A stretch of 42,600 nucleotides of DNA from CAYUUW01 sp964448005 (GTDB lineage: Bacteria; Patescibacteriota; Gracilibacteria; UM-FILTER-43-11). The notes under the pieces are model-generated. The model had not been told where the DNA came from. It was given only the letters and a program-made list of their open reading frames with translations, and made no database searches. A program made the translations under genes and the position numbers. Where the stretch lies: the NCBI GenBank assembly GCA_964448005.1, contig CAYUUW010000008.1, positions 1-42,600 on the forward strand, in the 5' to 3' direction. Below, piece after piece: positions 40,152-42,600 of this stretch (positions are counted from its first letter, which is position 1; every line of letters begins with the position of its first letter).

Positions 40152-40748
40152 ATGAAAGGCCTGAAGCGGATGCTCTCCATCGGCGCGCTGAGCCTCGGCC
40201 CAGCCCCCTTCGCCTTGGCGCAGGACCAAGCGGAAAGCCCGGCCCTAGGGCCCGTGCAGACCGCCTTGGGAGAAGTCGATAATTTCGGCGAGCTGGTCTC
40301 CTTGCTGTGGTCCTTCGGATCCAAAGCCCTCATCGCCGTGGCCATCTTCTTCATGATCCTGGGCGCCTTCTTCTACATGGCTTCGGCCGGCAGCGAAGAG
40401 AAGGTTCAGCAAGGAAAGGAGATGATCCTAGGATCCTTGGTTTCAGTGATGATCGTTCTGCTGTCCGGCGTGCTCATCCGCACGCTGCGCCTGCCTGCCC
40501 AAGGCAGCTCCGGCAATCTGGCCGAATTGCCCGAAGTGATCTCAAGCGCCAGCAGCATCCTGATTGGGCTCATCGGAGCTTTCAGCATTCTGATGCTGAT
40601 CTACAGCTCGTTCCTCTATTTCTCCGCCCAAGGCAGCCGCGAGAAGATCGAGCGGGCCCACGGCGCCCTCAAGCATGCCTTCTATGGCCTGGCGCTGGGC
40701 AGCCTGGCCTACGGAATCGTCCAGGCGGCCGTCCGGTTCCTTCTCTAA
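40152..40748 (+). CDS. VirB2/TrbC-like small membrane protein 1
   Basis: 198 residues. Signal peptide about 1-24 ('APFALAQ'). Two pairs of membrane helices, each followed by a charged 'GSEEKVQQGKEMI' or 'GSREKIERAHGAL' turn: 'FGSKALIAVAIFFMILGAFFYMASAGSEEK', then 'GSLVSVMIVLLSGVLIRTL', and again 'LIGLIGAFSILMLIYSSFLYFSAQGSREK', then 'HAFYGLALGSLAYGIVQAAV'. Each pair is one VirB2/TrbC pilin-type hairpin, so the protein looks like a tandem fusion of two pilin modules. It follows the VirB6-like gene after a repeat array. Likely role: subunit of a type IV secretion or conjugative-pilus-like apparatus. Confidence 0.65.
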   Translation: MKGLKRMLSIGALSLGPAPFALAQDQAESPALGPVQTALGEVDNFGELVSLLWSFGSKALIAVAIFFMILGAFFYMASAGSEEKVQQGKEMILGSLVSVMIVLLSGVLIRTLRLPAQGSSGNLAELPEVISSASSILIGLIGAFSILMLIYSSFLYFSAQGSREKIERAHGALKHAFYGLALGSLAYGIVQAAVRFLL

Positions 40749-40762
40749 TTTGATTCCAATAG

Positions 40763-40818
40763 TGGCTCAGCTGCGTGTGGCTCCGTTGCGAACCACGATT
40801 GGAGCCACCATTGAGCCA
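40763..40818. repeat. Nested inverted repeat between two pilin-like genes
   Basis: TGGCTCA (40763-40769) and TGGCTCC (40778-40784) pair with GGAGCCA (40801-40807) and TGAGCCA (40812-40818), giving a two-step hairpin with a 16-nt loop. There is no T run. Confidence 0.75.
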
Positions 40819-40843
40819 CCACTTGATTAGCCATTTGACGAAA

Positions 40844-41167
40844 ATGAATCCAAACGAAGAGCTTATCCCCTGCCCCGATGGCAGCCTGGCCGATCCGACG
40901 ATCGGCTGCGTTGGAATCCCCCCCTCGATTGTCGACGCCAACTCCAAGCTGAGCGACCTTCTGCTTCTGGCAGGGTCAGGCCTGCTGAGCCTGGCCAGCT
41001 TGGGCGCCATCCTTTCCCTGATCTACGGAGGCATTCAGTACGCCATGGCCCAAGGGGACGAAGCCCGGACAGAGCGAGCGAAAAGGATCCTCCTGTGGAG
41101 CGTCTTCGGCCTTCTGGCAGCCCTGCTGGCTCAAGGGGCGGCCGCCCTGCTGCTGGGAATCTTGTAG
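40844..41167 (+). CDS. VirB2/TrbC-like small membrane protein 2
   Basis: 107 residues from ATG 40844 (MNPNEELIPCPDGSLADPTI). No classical signal peptide; a short polar N terminus with two Cys (PCPDG, GCVG) precedes two membrane helices: 'LLLLAGSGLLSLASLGAILSLIYGGIQYAM' and 'ILLWSVFGLLAALLAQGAAA', separated by the charged turn 'AQGDEARTERAKR'. This is the VirB2-type hairpin 'GG--Y--A-GDe-----Ak-i----iGl'. It is preceded by a two-step hairpin and no Shine-Dalgarno. An extension to an upstream ATG-like start (40775) would translate the hairpin and is rejected. Confidence 0.65.
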   Translation: MNPNEELIPCPDGSLADPTIGCVGIPPSIVDANSKLSDLLLLAGSGLLSLASLGAILSLIYGGIQYAMAQGDEARTERAKRILLWSVFGLLAALLAQGAAALLLGIL

Positions 41168-41248
41168 CGACCCGGAGGCGAAACGACTCATGCCGCCAAG
41201 CTAAAGTATCGTTTTAATATGATTAGTTAAAAAATCAAGCTTTTTCGC

Positions 41249-41276
41249 TTGTACGCAGCAGCCTTTGCCGTATACT
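41249..41276 (+). promoter_or_regulatory. Promoter of the third VirB2-like gene
   Basis: TTGTAC (41249-41254), 16-nt spacer, TATACT (41271-41276). Leader of about 18 nt. Confidence 0.6.
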
Positions 41277-41300
41277 TTTTTTGAACACTAAACAAAAAGA

Positions 41301-41990
41301 ATGCCCAGCGCGACAAAAAATATCGCCCGCATCGCTCTTCCGCTCTGGATGATGGGTCTTTTTTTCGTGCCAGCCGCAGCCTTGGCCCAAACGCCGGCCA
41401 ACTGCGATACGGACGGCGACGGCTACGTTTCGCTGAGCCTTCCTGGAACCGAGGTCATTCTGGGCGAAGCTTTCGATCCCAACGGGAACTACAGCGCTCT
41501 GGAATGGAGCAACTTCTACGAGACCTTCAAGAAAGACGCTGCGGCCTCCACGCTCTGCAATGCCCTGGCCTTCAAGAAAGGGGCTGAGCCGAGCCGCTGC
41601 GACGCGAACCTGATTGATCCCAATTCGGGCGTGTACGATCCGGCCCAGGCCTCCAGCCTTTCGGGAAGCCGGGTGCATCCGGGCGCTTTCGATTCCCCCA
41701 GCAACGGCATCGACGAGGACTGCGACGGGGCGGACGGGGATCTGGTGAAGGATCTGGAGGGCGGAAAGGACCTGGTGGCCTTCGCCGATCGGGGCATGAT
41801 CCTGCTCAGCCGAGCGGTAGTCTTCATTTCCATTGCTTTCCTTCTGTGGGGCGGTATCATGTACACAACTGCCGCAGGGGATGAAACCAAGCTTCACAAA
41901 GCGCGCAAGGCGATTGTGGGTGCGGTGATTGGTCTGATTGTCGGTTTGCTGGCGCCGACAGTCGTGGGGTATATCGTCAGCCTGGTCTAG
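41301..41990 (+). CDS. VirB2/TrbC-like protein 3 with MopE-type Ca-binding segment
   Basis: 229 residues. Signal peptide about 1-30 ('AAALAQ'). The ectodomain of about 120 residues contains 'CDTDGDGYVSLS' (EF-hand-like loop) and 'SNGIDEDCDGADGD', the MopE/'PxNGIDEDCDG' metal-binding motif seen in secreted bacterial proteins. Then the VirB2-type hairpin: 'AVVFISIAFLLWGGIMYTTAAGDETKLHKARKAIVGAVIGLIVGLLAPTVVGYIV' region, two helices around 'AAGDETKLHKARK'. The pilin-type core is the clearest of the three. Fusion to a Ca-binding head suggests a surface-exposed tip or adhesin subunit. Own promoter, no Shine-Dalgarno, terminator downstream. Confidence 0.75.
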   Translation: MPSATKNIARIALPLWMMGLFFVPAAALAQTPANCDTDGDGYVSLSLPGTEVILGEAFDPNGNYSALEWSNFYETFKKDAAASTLCNALAFKKGAEPSRCDANLIDPNSGVYDPAQASSLSGSRVHPGAFDSPSNGIDEDCDGADGDLVKDLEGGKDLVAFADRGMILLSRAVVFISIAFLLWGGIMYTTAAGDETKLHKARKAIVGAVIGLIVGLLAPTVVGYIVSLV

Positions 41991-42017
41991 TCAAACAAAA
42001 AACAAAAACACAAGGGG

Positions 42018-42058
42018 AAGCCTGCCGAGACTTCTGAAGAAATGGCGGGCTTTTTCCT
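42018..42058 (+). terminator. Intrinsic terminator
   Basis: AAGCCTGCC (42018-42026) pairs with GGCGGGCTT (42044-42052, one T-G mismatch), followed by TTTCCTTT. Ends the pilin-like gene. Confidence 0.65.
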
Positions 42059-42079
42059 TTATTTCGTACATAGTGAAAT

Positions 42080-42099
42080 CCCCCCGACTTGTCGGGGGG
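42080..42099. repeat. 20-bp palindrome
   Basis: CCCCCCGAC-TT-GTCGGGGGG, perfect 9-bp stem. No T run on either side. Confidence 0.85.
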
Positions 42100-42163
42100 T
42101 CGTTTGGCGCTCGGTCGAATCCCGGAGGATCCGCTTCGCAGCCTGCCATTCAAGGGAGCCGCG

Positions 42164-42600
42164 TCAGCCGGGCTGATTGGCCAGCAGCTTGTCGTGGCAT
42201 CCTGCCGGCTCGCACCAGTGCATCCAAAGCCGGCCTTCCTCGTCCTGATAGAAGTCCACCCAAGGACCGTCGATGTCCCCCAGCGCCGGATCCACGTAGA
42301 TGCTGATCGGCCAGGGGCCGCCGTTCTGCACGCCGCAGAAGCCGGCGAAATGGGCGACGTAGGCGTTCCCCTCCGGGCCGGTGAAGAACTGGAATCCCCC
42401 CTGGCCCATGCCGTCCAGAGGGAAGGTGTCGGGGGCGGCCGGCATGAAGGCGGCACCGCCATTTCCCCGCACGATCCCCACCGAGCCCTCGTCGGCATTG
42501 AGGATCACGATGCCCGCATCCATCGGCATGTTCGGCACGCAGGACCAGTCGTATTGCGGCATGGGGGAGGGAATGCAGCTGGGGAGGCCGAGGCCGCCCA
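42164..42600 (-). CDS. Unknown protein, C-terminal part (cut by right edge)
   Basis: The frame is open to the right edge, so the ATG at 42562 is probably internal: residues before it read 'GGLGLPSCIPSP'. About 145 residues visible, rich in Gly, Pro, Asp and aromatic residues, beta-like: 'MDAGIVILNADEGSVGIVRG', 'GGFQFFTGPEGNAYVAHFAG', 'PWPISIYVDPALGDIDGPWV', 'EEGRLWMHWCEPAGCHDKLL'. Five cysteines (SC, SCVP, FCGV, WCEP, GCHD) suggest an extracytoplasmic, disulfide-bonded protein. No family recognised. Convergent with the VirB2-like gene. Confidence 0.65.
   Translation of the reverse strand, partial: GGLGLPSCIPSPMPQYDWSCVPNMPMDAGIVILNADEGSVGIVRGNGGAAFMPAAPDTFPLDGMGQGGFQFFTGPEGNAYVAHFAGFCGVQNGGPWPISIYVDPALGDIDGPWVDFYQDEEGRLWMHWCEPAGCHDKLLANQPG

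Noticed and set aside
1..42600. Alternative genetic code with TGA as glycine
   Set aside because: TGA ends hicB, hicA, elp3 and lexA at family-appropriate lengths.

Overview
The window looks like chromosomal sequence from a Candidate Phyla Radiation (CPR/Patescibacteria)-type bacterium. The pointers are a threonyl-tRNA synthetase without the N-terminal TGS domain, a radical-SAM/GNAT Elp3 protein, a GIY-YIG protein next to a tRNA gene, small VirB2-like pilin candidates beside a VirB6-like protein, many short secreted or membrane proteins of unknown function, and dispersed GC-rich palindromes. TGA ends several genes (hicB, hicA, elp3, lexA), so code 11 applies and not the TGA=Gly code of Gracilibacteria/Absconditabacteria. 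A Peregrinibacteria-like lineage is possible because of the cohesin/dockerin proteins, but this is inference. Four runs of exactly ten N (7563, 15223, 16282, 38281) are scaffold gaps. Each falls inside a gene, and two of them break the apparent frame.

Layout. 1-505: 3' end of dnaK. 506-1680: structured spacer and a hicBA toxin-antitoxin module flanked by a perfect 32-bp direct repeat. 1.7-4.0 kb: an SLH/FlgD-Ig surface protein and a YbaK-type tRNA editing protein. 4.2-4.75 kb: tRNA-Leu(CAA), a GIY-YIG protein and a tRNA-Leu pseudo-copy broken up by palindromes. 4.9-9.1 kb: a membrane protein, a DUF218 protein and two adjacent genes built from one helical repeat, the first behind a perfect TTGACA-17-TATAAT promoter. 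9.1-12.8 kb: a RelE/YefM-type module, a stray copy of the thrS 3' end, a Cys-rich membrane protein and thrS. 13-20 kb: a WecA/TagO-type glycosyl-phosphotransferase, Elp3, a ferritin-VIT1 iron transporter, a SulP transporter and an FMN-binding split-barrel protein. 19.8-20.2 kb: an unrecognised structured RNA of about 390 nt with its own promoter and terminator. 20.3-23.3 kb: gmk, tRNA-Gln(CTG), a C39-like protein, an SOS cassette (LexA box, two tiny membrane peptides, lexA) and tRNA-Arg(CCT).

23.4-36.5 kb (minus strand) is the most striking part. After a metallo-beta-lactamase-fold protein that has lost its metal ligands comes a tightly spaced six-gene operon read from one promoter at 36.5 kb: a YidC-like membrane protein, a 1137-aa Ig-repeat protein with a full type-I dockerin, a 1737-aa protein with a cohesin-like N terminus and half a dockerin, a cohesin-like lipoprotein, a cohesin+FN3 protein and a low-complexity membrane-anchored protein. 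The last two share a C-terminal Gly-Pro-Met/TM/Arg-Arg tail. It reads as a self-contained cell-surface assembly system based on cohesin-dockerin contacts, with no obvious carbohydrate-active enzyme in the operon.

36.5-42.6 kb: a lipoprotein cassette with its own promoter, a strong Shine-Dalgarno and a terminator, unlike the rest of the window; then a VirB6/TrbL-like protein and three VirB2/TrbC-like small membrane proteins (a type IV secretion or pilus-like cluster), one of them carrying a MopE-type Ca-binding motif; and a partial unknown gene. Across the window most genes lack a Shine-Dalgarno sequence and lie about 18-24 nt downstream of the expected transcription start.
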